A stretch of 64,000 nucleotides of DNA. Origin: Patiria miniata. Its lineage: Eukaryota > Echinodermata > Asteroidea > Valvatida > Asterinidae. Shown in pieces: positions 36,603 through 47,310 of this stretch (its first letter is position 1; the number at the start of each line of letters is the position of its first letter). Made by a program: the position numbers and the translations under genes. The notes beneath the pieces were generated by a model that saw only the letters and a list, made by a program, of their open reading frames with translations, was not told the DNA's origin and searched no databases. Location: contig NW_024037062.1 of assembly GCF_015706575.1 (NCBI RefSeq), forward strand, positions 8,614,811 through 8,678,810, in the 5' to 3' direction.

Positions 36603-37628
36603 ATGAATGGAACACTAGACGGACTGACAGCCCATGAGAGGCAGCTTTTCCGTGATGTCGAAGCTCATAGGCTAGACAACGACGACATAATCCGTCAGTT
36701 TAGCAAAATCATCGCCCCCATCGGAATCCTGCTGAACTGTATTTTTCTCTGCGTAGTAACTCGTGTGAAATCCATGCGCACGATCATCAACGTCTATCTG
36801 TCGAATTTAGCAGTGGCTGACGCTGCCTATCTGATCCTAGGCATGTCAACATCATGGGCAATAGATTACACACACATAGCTTCAGGTGCTTTACTAGCTT
36901 TACTCATAGCTTATTCAACGATGCAGATTGCTTCGTACTGCTTCGTGACTGTCATAGCGGTTGAAAGATTCTCCGCCGTACGTCAACCGCTAACCCAGAG
37001 AGCGCAAGCGAGCAAGTCAAGAGCAGCCAAGGTATCAGTAGGCGTCTGGGTAGTAGCAGTGGTCACAAGCGTGTTGGGTGGACTCGCAAGTGACGACAAT
37101 TTCGTTTTCACTCAAGTGTATGTTGTCATCCTTCTCCTGACTTACCTGGCTGCGTTTACCATAACTATTTCTTCGTATATTTACATCGTTATTAAGTTAT
37201 GCCACAGTGACCGAGAGCGTCAAGCAGGCCAAACCCGTCGAGTTTACCCCGTCGTCCGCATGCTGGTCATCAACACTGCTGTCTTCTTCGTGCTCAGTTT
37301 GACAGACATCGCTTTACAAATCATCAACCTTGTAATGACGTTCTCCTTTCACAAAGGACCAGAAGCTTTCATCGATATCTACTGGACCAGCACCGACGTG
37401 GTGGTCTGCGCAGGAATCCTACGCCTTGTCAACAGCTCCATCAATACTCTGGTGTACAGCGTGACGAGCAGTCAGTATCGAGCGGCTTTCTTGGAGGCTT
37501 TTCCCCCGCTGGCAAAGCTCCTTCGACAGTGCCGCCGCTGCCGCCGACCGCAGCAGACGGAGCAGATAGAACTTCGAGTGATTCCACCAGCAAAGGCCGC
37601 TCAAGAATCACCGGCCCTAGCGAACTGA
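36603..37628 (+). CDS. Class A GPCR, array copy 4
   Basis: Intronless receptor of 341 residues. Its N-terminus and helices 1-2 are almost those of copy 3, but helix 6 (FFVLSLTDIALQI) is like copies 2 and 5. It looks like a mosaic. Extracellular loop 2 is about four residues shorter (SDDNFVFTQVYVV). LAVAD, ERF, NTLVY and the Arg-rich tail are kept. Gene conversion between copies is the simplest explanation. Confidence 0.93.
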   Translation: MNGTLDGLTAHERQLFRDVEAHRLDNDDIIRQFSKIIAPIGILLNCIFLCVVTRVKSMRTIINVYLSNLAVADAAYLILGMSTSWAIDYTHIASGALLALLIAYSTMQIASYCFVTVIAVERFSAVRQPLTQRAQASKSRAAKVSVGVWVVAVVTSVLGGLASDDNFVFTQVYVVILLLTYLAAFTITISSYIYIVIKLCHSDRERQAGQTRRVYPVVRMLVINTAVFFVLSLTDIALQIINLVMTFSFHKGPEAFIDIYWTSTDVVVCAGILRLVNSSINTLVYSVTSSQYRAAFLEAFPPLAKLLRQCRRCRRPQQTEQIELRVIPPAKAAQESPALAN

Positions 37629-40600
37629 ACATCGACGCCAATCCAGACATCTAGTCGAGTCAATTACAAGTCAAGTCCCAAGTCAGACACAAGTAAGACC
37701 ACAAATATCAAGGATGGAGACTTTCCAACCTGGTTCCTCCATTTCAAGTGTTTGAGAGAGAAACACGACTTTCTGCCTGTTCTCATCCATATACTTTTGC
37801 AATTACCGAGATGTGTAAACATAGGATATTCCAATAGCTTTTCCCTCGTGCTGCATCTCTTTGGGAATTCCTTGCCTGGTGCTTGTTTCCCTCCAACCCA
37901 TGATCTGTCCTGTTTCAAGAGGAGTGTTAATTCCTACCTTCAGTTTTCCTGAGTATTTACTCTGCTTTTTATTTTTCACTTAACCCTCTTCCATGAGTGG
38001 CCCCAAGTCTTGTTCGGGGCAAATGCATAAGAAACCCTAATCTAATTGGAATAGCTTGTGAGTATTTTAGATCGAAGGATTTTATTGCGACTGACTTTTG
38101 TGAGGATTTTGTAAGATCTTTACTAAAAGTCACGCATCGATGAAATATTCCGTGACGGTAACTGGATTGAAGATTCTCCTTAAAAGGCCAGATTTGCTTT
38201 TGTTTTATTCAATCCTTGAAAATTGACGTTTGTGTCCAAGTAAACATTACTTTTGATTTCGTTTCGCCATTTTCAATAGTATTTTGGTGCCTTTTTGGTG
38301 TTTATGTTGATGCAATTTTCCATGTTTATGAGCGAATGTGTGATGTCATTTCAGGCAGATACCTCAATGTTACTGAAATTTCAGCACCAAACGTCGCCAG
38401 AATTGTTGATATTTGCCGTTGTAAATTGTCTTTTCTTTGGTAATTTGTTGTTGTGTAAGTACATGGCAGTAAGCCAATGAGCAACCTTTTCTCACATTAA
38501 CGTTTTCAATGAACACATTTTTTGGGCCACAAGTTGAACAGAAATTCCCCAAAACCGAATAGTGTCTTCCTAATAATGACATCACAGCAACAGCGCCATC
38601 AGTTGTCCAGAAAAGCATGGACAATTCGAAATGTTTAAAGACGTTTTCTCTGAATAAAAGTAGCCCAAAAAAGAAATGCCAAATAGTTTTCATACTTTTA
38701 AGAGGATAAGAAAGTTGTACAAAATGTGTTTTGAACTGGATGACACATCTGACAATTTCTACGTTACAAACTTCGTGACGTGACCTACATTTTGGGTACG
38801 CCTACCTGAATTTGGAATCATAACCAGTGGCGTATAAAAGTTCGTGTCGACAAGTGGGGGGGGGGGGAGGAATGCTTGCAAAATCCTTGCACCACATCGG
38901 ACGTTGTAAAATAACTTGAAAAGCGGTGGGGTGGACACGATTTAAACTAGGTGGCGCTGTTTTTAATGCTTTCTTGTGTGAATATTATTGTACATAAAAT
39001 ACGTCATGTAAAAAAAAACATGCGATTATATGCAGTTTAAAAACGCTTATTTGCAACCATAAACATTTTGATTTGCATCACACGTTTGGCTGTGTATCTG
39101 TGTAGTTCCTTACAAATAAGCATTTTCGTTAAGATTTATTGGCTGTTCTCTACCTCTTAGTGGTAAAGGGTTGGTTTTGTATTGTACATAAAGTAATTGT
39201 GTATTTGTGTACAGTAATTGATTGTTTTGCTTTGTCATATTTTTTGTATGGTAATTTTCAATGTAATGTATTTTATACCTGTTTTTAATTCATGTACACT
39301 GGGAACTCAGTGTTCATGTACTTTTTAAGCATGACAATATATAAATCTTCCATCTTCCATCTTGAATAAAAACAACCGCGAAAAAGCCTACTTGATTCAA
39401 GCTGTAGTGTTGTTACATCTTTGCCTCGTTTTTCAACTTACAAAGTGTCGAATTTGTTTTTCAATTAAAACAAAAATTCTAATAACAACGAACAAATCGG
39501 GGGGGGGGAGTAGGGAACTGTTTTGCTGGTAATTACGCTTTCCGGGTAGTTTTTTCGGTGTTCCACAGAAATTGGCAAAGTACCAGTCGACAGCAAAAAA
39601 AACATGACATAAATGTTGGTTGGTAACCTGTTTTTGAAGTGCTTAGCGGAATGGAAGACTTTTGAGACGCTTGAGGGCAGCCAACACACCGGTCTATTGG
39701 AATTATTTGCGTCATGTTTAAGCTAATGCGCACATGATCAAAATGAAGCAAACAACAGAAAAGGAGCCAGTGTGTTTGCTGCCACCAAGCGTCCTAAAAA
39801 TCTTCCATCCTGCGCTGAATTAAACGGTTCGTAATTGACCTTGTGTGGACGTGGGTAAGTCCACACCGTCTTCACTACCTGCAGTGTGTGGACATCTTTT
39901 GTTCACAACGTGCCTGTACACCTTGGCAAACAATAAACGTTGGTTTTGAGTGGAAGAAGGACGTCAGGGCGAACAATGGGTCGATCGAAGGGTCATATTC
40001 GGTCTTTTCGGGTAATCGATAGAGCATGGAAATATCTTTCATTTGATATACATTTTGTCTGGAGATGCTACGTCATTCTGACGTAAAATAACAGTACGAA
40101 AAAGACAGCAAGAGGTTTTTCATTATTATTTCTCCGGCAAAAGGAAGTTAGAGTGCAAACCTCATGTGTTCCAAGTGCGCTAACGTCCCACTGAAGTGGA
40201 TAGGTAAAAGCCAAGTTTATTCCCCAGCAAAAAGACGTAATGGTTTAACATGCTGCTTAAGCGCCCGTTTAAGGCAGGGGGTTCCGGGTAAAAGGACATA
40301 AGCATACAAATATAAATAACTTTAACATGAAGTAATGCTTTAAAATAGAAATGCACAATATTATTTCAAATATTAACGAATCACATGAGTCAACAATTCA
40401 GCCTTATGTGATATTTAATTGAGAAAGGAGATCACTAAATTTTTAACTCGATTATCTCCAAAAATACACGAGAGATCACACACTGCAATTGATCGAAACT
40501 CCTCAAGCCAAAGCTAATCTAAAGTGTTAGCTTTATGGACCATGTTACATTTGTTTACTAATTGGGTGTTGTGGTCACGTGATGCCAACTTTCAGCCCAC

Positions 40601-42670
40601 TGTACTCTTCTGCACAGCCTGTGTATCTCCTGCATGCGGCGTCAGGAATTCCCATTTGATTTCAATAATGAAAGTTTTTGCTGAAACTTGCGTGACCGTA
40701 ATAGCTTGTCTCTGCAGTCATTTGATATTATTTCCTGAACGTCAGAAGTTTCAATTTGCTTGCGCATTTCCCCCAGCATTATCTTATACAGTTTCTGGTT
40801 TGCTTAAGACAATAGTAGTGATACCAAAAGCTAGTTAACGAAAACTGCGATTGGGTTTCCTCGTTCGCACACTACTCATAGTCACATGTTGATGATTTAT
40901 TCTTGGAGAGATATAATATAGCTACAAAGTCATCGAACTCATAGTTTGGTCATTGCCCTCCGGCACAAAACCTAGTCCATGGAATATCCCCTTGCACAGC
41001 AAGGGTCTATGATATGCGAGCAGATTCGGTGATTAATTATGCAAAACGAGACTGCGTCTTGACCTTGAGATCCTGACCATTCAGCGGGCGCCTTCTATAT
41101 CGGGTCTTTGGTAACCCGTTGTTGTATAACAAAAAACATGACATAAAAATTGACCAATCTACAGCTTAGTCCACATTTCTGATCAAAATGATGTCATAGT
41201 TTTCCAAAGTTGACTTCGATTGGCTGGCGCGTGCTGTCGCATACAATTTGCCCGTTAGGATATATCAGACATTCGTCCGTGGCTCTACACACGTGAATGT
41301 CTGATCATCAGAGTAATAATTCACTGTACAGACACAAATTATCAAAAGTCAGATCTAGGCGTTAGAAGCTAGAGCAACGATTCAAATGGCTCCCTTTCAA
41401 TGAAGCTAATTTGTGAACATCCTAAGGAGTTCATTTGAAAAACTTAAATGACAAACGTTCTGATTTTTAGACAAAAAACTTTCCATTGAACTTTTCATTT
41501 GGAAACTGAGTATACCTGTAACTCCGTCCAGTTTTGTCAGATTCCCATTCTGTATAGTCTGAGTATCAGCCGTTGTTCACCGGAGCCTGCAAACTCAGCA
41601 ACAACGTTTGATATAATTATGTGAGCATGCACATCTTAGGAAACCCCGCGCGCCAGCCAATCGGAGTCCACTTTAGAAAATGTGACGTCATTTCCAGCAG
41701 GCAATTCGGCCTCAGCTGTTGATTGGTAAACTTGCTGTCATGTTTTTTGTAATACAACAACAGGTTACCGAAGACCCCATGGAAGGCGCCCGCTGAATGA
41801 TCAGAATAAACCCCCTAATCATGGCCAAGAAATTACAGTGAAAAGTTCACGTGATGACTTTGAAGCTATGAATCCCTTCAGAATAGAGAGTTCATCATGT
41901 GACAGTGATGAGTATACAAACGAGGAAACACAATCGTGTTTCGATAATGAACTTTTGGTATCACTAGTATTTTTTCAAGTAAACCAGAAACTTAGGCGGA
42001 AAAGGAGCCAGAAAAATTGAGACTTCTGACGTTCAGGAAATAAGATTCCAAACGTTGGATCAAGGACGATGTTTAAATTGACTGCAGACAATACATTTAT
42101 GTAGTTACGCATTGTTTGTATACAAACAGTAAGCTAAATCATTATTCAAGTCAAACTTAATTAAGAGCTAAAATGGAATTTCATCAACTCGCATCCCATA
42201 CTTTAAAAAAAAAATTAAATTCGGAAGGTACAGAAATTAGGATTTGTCTCTATTGGCTTAGTTCTATAGACCGTGTTACCTATGACGTCATACCAACGGG
42301 CAACTGACAGGCAACCCAAACATTTAAGCATCTTTTGCATGTTATTTTGCCGACATTAAACAGTTGACGTCACCACTTTTACACCAATCACATTTCAAGG
42401 GATACGCATGCAGTGCGGAAGAGATCAGTTTGCTGAAAGTTGACATCACGTGACCACAGCATCCAATTTGTAAATAAATGTTACATGGTCTATACAGCTA
42501 ACACTCGGGAGTTTAGGTTCATTACAAATGTGTGCATAATATCTTTGGCCAAACTTTGGGGTGGGGTGGGATCGGGTGGGGATGTGGTGGGGCAGCGTGG
42601 GGGATGTAGGGTGTAATTAGGTTCCAACCACGTGACTAAGATTGTCGGACATTGTTATTGTTAATCATGC
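37629..42670. other. Spacer between receptors 4 and 5
   Basis: It contains the LINE-derived tail (37814-37952), the 109-bp foldback (about 39674-39783) and inverted arms at about 40725-40895 and 41870-42050. The long palindrome is present in a shortened, more diverged form (about 41010-41800). It lacks the GGTCTCTGG foldback and the TTAA-flanked MITE. No gene is seen. Confidence 0.7.
42558..42611 (+). other. G-rich tract upstream of receptor 5
   Basis: Third copy of the G-run tract, about 400 bp before the ATG, with candidate G-quadruplex potential. Confidence 0.6.
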
Positions 42671-43005
42671 TATAAAACAAAATCCCATAGGGGTAATTTG
42701 AACTGCACGAACCCATACTCCAGAGGTTCAAGCTCACCCTTGGAGCGAGTTTAGAAATACACAATTCACGAGATAGCGCCTTTAACTCCATTGGATTTGC
42801 TGATCGAAATTGAAACTAGGTGTTCGACATTCCCATTTAAGACGCAAAGAGTGAGTTGGTTATAATGCATGCCCAGTGTTTATCGCTTTCTTTTCTTGTT
42901 TCACATTGCTCGGTCCCAAGACGAGTTATAATCTGGCTGTAAATGTAGATACATTTCGACTTGTGAACCAGTCCTGTCAAGACGTCTGATAGGCCTATAA
43001 GAAAG
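42671..43005 (+). promoter_or_regulatory. Conserved upstream block of receptor 5
   Basis: TATAAAA lies at 42671-42677, 335 bp before the ATG. It is closest to the block of receptor 2. Confidence 0.55.
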
Positions 43006-44055
43006 ATGAATGGAACAATACAACATAGCGACGGACTGACAGCCCATGAGAGGCAGCTTTTCCGTGATGTCGAAACTCATAGGCAAGACTACGACGACAT
43101 AATCCGTCAGTTTAGCAAAATCATCGCCCCCATTGGAATCCTGCTGAACTCTATTTTTCTCTTCGTAGTAATTCGAGTGAAGTCCATGCACACGATCATC
43201 AACGTCTATCTGTCGAATTTAGCAGTGGCTGACGCTGCCTATCTGATTATATGCATGTCAGTAGCTTGGGCATTAGAATATACACACATAGCTTCAGGTA
43301 CATGTACTTCCCTAGCTGTGCGCATAGCTTCTACAACGATGCAGATTGCTTCGTACGGCTTCGTGGCTGTCATAGCGGTCGAACGATTCTCCGCCGTACG
43401 CCAACCGCTAACCCAGAGAGTGCGAGCGAGCAAGTCACGAGCAGCCAAGTTATCAGCAGGCGTCTGGGTTGCGGCAGTTGTCATGGGCGTTTTGAGTGGA
43501 CTCGCAAGTGACTACAATTATGTCAGGAATTTAGCTTTCACTCAAATGTATGTTGTCATCGTTCTCCTGATTTACCTGGCTGCGTTTACCATAACTATTA
43601 CTTCGTATATTTACATCGTTATTAAGTTATGCCACAGTGACCGAGAGCGTCAAGCAGGCCAAACCCGTCGAGTTTACCCCGTCGTCCGCATGCTGGTCAT
43701 CAACACTGCTGTCTTCTTCGTGCTCAGTTTGACGGACAGCGCTTTACAGATCATGTACCTTGTACTGCTGTTCTTTCACAAAGGAGCAGAAGCTGTCATT
43801 GATATCTATTGGACCATCACCGACGTGTCGGTCTGCGCAGGAATCATACGCCTCGTCAACAGCTCCATCAATACTCTGGTGTACAGCGTAACGAACAGTC
43901 AGTATCGAGCGGCTTTCTTGGAGGCTTTCCCCCCGCTTGCCAAGCTCCTTCGACAGTGCCGCCACGGCCGCCGACCGCAGCAGACGGAGCAGATAGAACT
44001 TCGAGCGATTCCACCAGCAAATGCCGCTCAAGAATCACCGGCCCAAGCGCAATGA
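43006..44055 (+). CDS. Class A GPCR, array copy 5
   Basis: Intronless receptor of 349 residues, the longest copy. It is nearly the same as copy 2 through helix 7, including QHS at the N-terminus and SGTCTSLAVRIA before helix 3, but keeps the ordinary C-terminal tail (QTEQIELRAIPPA). It shows what copy 2 would encode without its frame change. LAVAD, ERF and NTLVY are present. Ligand unknown. Confidence 0.93.
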   Translation: MNGTIQHSDGLTAHERQLFRDVETHRQDYDDIIRQFSKIIAPIGILLNSIFLFVVIRVKSMHTIINVYLSNLAVADAAYLIICMSVAWALEYTHIASGTCTSLAVRIASTTMQIASYGFVAVIAVERFSAVRQPLTQRVRASKSRAAKLSAGVWVAAVVMGVLSGLASDYNYVRNLAFTQMYVVIVLLIYLAAFTITITSYIYIVIKLCHSDRERQAGQTRRVYPVVRMLVINTAVFFVLSLTDSALQIMYLVLLFFHKGAEAVIDIYWTITDVSVCAGIIRLVNSSINTLVYSVTNSQYRAAFLEAFPPLAKLLRQCRHGRRPQQTEQIELRAIPPANAAQESPAQAQ

Positions 44056-44360
44056 ACATCGACACCAATCCAGACTTTTATTCGAGTCAATCACAAGTCA
44101 AGTCCCAAGTCAGACACAAGTAAAACCACAATAACAAGGATGGAGACAATCCAACTTGGTTCCTCCAATCAGAGTGTTTGAGAGAGAAACCCGACTTTCT
44201 GCCTGTTCTCATCCATATACTGTTGCAATTACCAAGATGTAGAACAAAAGGTTATTCCAATAGCTTTTCTCCACGTGCTGCATCTCTTTGGAATTGCTTG
44301 CCTGGTGCTTGTTTCTTGCTTGATTAGGAGAAATGTTCATTCCTTTCCTGAGCACCTACT

Positions 44361-45179
44361 TTTATTTTGTATTTTTCTTGCAGCCCTGTACCGTTATTTA
44401 TTGTATTCATTTTCTTTACCCAGAGAATGCCCAAATAGTTTAAAGCTGGTTTCCATTTGGGCCCTACATACGTTCCAAATTATTAAATAATATTATAAAT
44501 TAAAACTTATAAGAAAAGGTGCATTAGTGAAACAGACGACGATCATGAATACTTACAAATACAAGTATTTCAGAAATATTACAGATATCAATCTATAAAC
44601 ACAAACACAAGTTCATTTAAACATTCAAGTAAAAGGCGTGAATTTCTGAATAAGGGATGGGCGAGAACTCTGCTAGACCCTTTCAGGAGAAAAACAATTG
44701 TAAAATTCCCGATCAGGCTTCAAATAGCCGTGGAAATCAAGTAACTAACTTCGTAGATTAGCGCATTTTGAACTGGTGAAATATCACAAGTTGGTGGCTC
44801 GTAGTCCTGATTTGAATGTATCTAAGGAATCTTTAGTTCTATTATTCATGCAAATTATTCTATATATTCGCACCACTCACAGCGAAACATGTGGCATAGC
44901 ATTCCTTTTTGGCGAAAGGGACTTTCAGTGCCTTAAGGTTATTATAGTTGATTGTCTTGTTTCACGAATCAGTGTGAGCGATGTGAAAAGATTCACGTAC
45001 AAAAAAAAGACTCATTTTGTTGAGACTTTGAAAACAAGAATAGCCTTTTAAGACTTAAGTCTATCCGGAAATGCACCCTTTAGTCTAGCAATCATATCCG
45101 CTGAAGTGAGGGGCTCCAAGTTGTGAGTGGCTTTAAGTCTTTGCTCAGAGCAAACACAGGGAAAGTAAAAAAAAAAAAA
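44361..45179. other. Intergenic, right of the GPCR array
   Basis: AT-rich sequence with a poly-A run just before the next element (about 45166-45185). The longest ORF (44776-45051) resembles nothing I know and looks fortuitous. Confidence 0.5.
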
Positions 45180-45630
45180 AAAAAATCCCGAAACTCAAAT
45201 GACAGGACCAATTTTGGAATGAAGTTTTGCTCGTAGCACTTTCAAAATCTAGTGTACGAAAGCTCAGTCATTAAGCATTCTTTTAGTACAAGAATCATTC
45301 AAATTACTCGTGTACTTTATAAGTTACGCGATTTTGAACACAACCACCGTTTTAAAGTTCCGTCTGAGGATCACAAAAAAGTAAGTATTATTTCTGCAAA
45401 ACGAAAATAATTCTCATAGGGATGCATGTGAATTATTTTCGTTTTGCTGAAAGAACACTTATCTTTTTTGTGATCCGTGAAAAGAACTTTAAAACGGTGT
45501 TTGTGTTCAAAATTCCGTAACTTGAAAAGTACATGAGTGATTTGAATGATTCTTGTACTTAAAAGAAAGCTTACAAATTGGGCTTTCGAATGGTATCCTA
45601 GATTTAGAAAGTGCTACATGCAGAACTTCA
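45180..45630. mobile_element. Foldback element A, first copy
   Basis: About 200-bp inverted arms around a short centre. AAAACGAAAATAATTC on the left faces GAATTATTTTCGTTTTGCTG on the right. Outer parts pair through TTAGTACAAGAATCATTCAA and its complement. A second copy begins at about 63655. Confidence 0.8.
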
Positions 45631-45954
45631 ATGAATACGATTTGTGCTTATAGACAAAGGTTTACAATAATATGCTCCTTATTCATGTTTTTGTACATTT
45701 TCGTACCAAGAGGTCATGCTTATAAAGAATGTACATGATGACACCTCCCAATGGTTGGGCAATTTGTAATATCGATCATAGGTTTTTATTGATATTTCAA
45801 TTTGATAATTGGAAAGTAATTCTTTTGGTAACTAATAACAAAGACAATTCTTTTGTTCGTTGTCTCATTCAAAAGTGAATAACATTTGTAAAACACTAGA
45901 ATTAAATAGCGATTTAAAAGCAAAATCTAACTTTCGGGTCAAAACTTGAAAACT

Positions 45955-46630
45955 AGTACGTGTAGAGCGTGTCCCTAAACACTGTACACGAAGAAGTTGC
46001 CGATTTGCTCAAAGGTGGTTGTACCAGCTAATCAAATTTCATATTGTTTTAAAGCCTATGGTCTTGTTTATAATTGGCGAAAATATGAAGAAAATCTATC
46101 AATGCAAACCAGCGATATCGTTGATTTTGTAAAGCTATATTATTTTCCTCCTGCACAGGTCGAATCATGCAATTAAGCTTAGGCCAATACATCTCAGCTG
46201 TCATAGGAGATTGCATGTTCATTGTTCTTTCAAAATCTTTGTCAAAGACTAAACACCCGATATAAGGCATTCCAAGTGGTATTAGAATTGATTACATAAT
46301 GTTATGTACCCAAAATGTTATCTGTGAACACCCTTATCTAATGCAACATAGGCCTATGCGTATTGCCTATCGAATACCAATAGCCCAATGATTGGTATAC
46401 AAGCTAAGTGTGGAAATTACATTGTGCAGGTCGAAAAATACATAGCCTTACCAAATCAATGATATCTCTGGTTTGCATGGTTGGATTTTCATGATTTTAT
46501 TTCATCAATTATAAACAAGACCATATGCTTGAAAATGCTATAAAATTTGATCAGCTAGTCTGACCAACTTTTGAGAAAATCAGCGATTTCTTCATGCACA
46601 ATGTTTATTGGATCACGCTGTAGATCAATA
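45955..46630. mobile_element. Foldback element B
   Basis: The left arm (about 45958-46165) and right arm (about 46425-46625) are diverged inverted copies. CTAATCAAATTT and GGTCTTGTTTATAATTG on the left face CAATTATAAACAAGACC and AAATTTGATCAG on the right. Non-coding. Confidence 0.65.
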
Positions 46631-46997
46631 TTAAGCAAAGCGAAACGTCTAAGAGATTCTTGAAGTATTATGGTTCCTGGTGTTTTCTTTCAGACGAGAT
46701 CGAGAAAATATAATGCAAATAAGTTAGGAGAAAAGGATACTTAAATAACTGAACAAAAAGAGTGTAAAAAGGAAAGGTCTTTTGAAATAAAGAAACGAGA
46801 GAATGTGTTTCAGAAGAAAAATAATAATACAGGATTTCTTTAGCGCCATTAATTCCATCTTGATCATGCGCTTTGAGCAACAACGTTCTTTGCCATTTCC
46901 TGTGTAATTTTTTTTTTTTAGTAATGTACATGTTTGTTTGTTTTTTGTTTTTTGGGGGGTTCTTTTAAGGACCCCGTTGGAAATTAAATAAGCCATC

Positions 46998-47310
46998 TTA
47001 GGCCCCCCAAAAAAGTCTCCGGTTCTGGTATGGAGCTTGCCCAGAAAGTGGTGCGGCGACGCGTTTTTTTGTTTTTTTTTTATATGATTTTTTTACTTCA
47101 AATGTCGGCTGATGACTGCAATATGGGAGTCCAGAGAGGCCACATAAAGCTTATTCTCGACCATAACCCAATCTAAAAACACGTTAAAATTGTGCAGCAG
47201 CAGGATTCCTGTCAAACCAGTGAGTTTGGCGGTTTTGAGACATCATCTTTCATGGCTACGGCGACGCGCGCGCATACCAGAAACCGGAGACTTTCTTTTT
47301 TGGCCTTTAT
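46998..47310. mobile_element. Foldback element related to the GGTCTCTGG family of the array
   Basis: AGTCTCCGGTTCTGGTATG with GCGGCGACGCG faces GACGCGCGCGCATACCAGAA and CCGGAGACTTT. The outer ends are TTAGGCC and GGCCTTTATA. Arms and order match the element in the GPCR spacers, but the sequence is more diverged. Confidence 0.65.

Larger units (their letters stand above)
13419..44360. repeat. Tandem array of five GPCR gene units
   Basis: Receptor genes at 15986, 21699, 29212, 36603 and 43006 share spacer sequence on both sides. Start-to-start distances are 5713, 7513, 7391 and 6403 bp. The left edge is a truncated spacer (homologous to about 27290 onward) and the right edge is the LINE-derived tail after receptor 5. 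Spacers 26.5-29.0 kb and 33.9-36.4 kb differ at only a handful of positions that I noticed. All genes point the same way, which fits unequal crossing over. Confidence 0.93.

Noticed and set aside
44776-45051. 91-residue ORF right of the array
   Set aside because: No recognisable motif, no repeat in sister units and no splice context; treated as chance.
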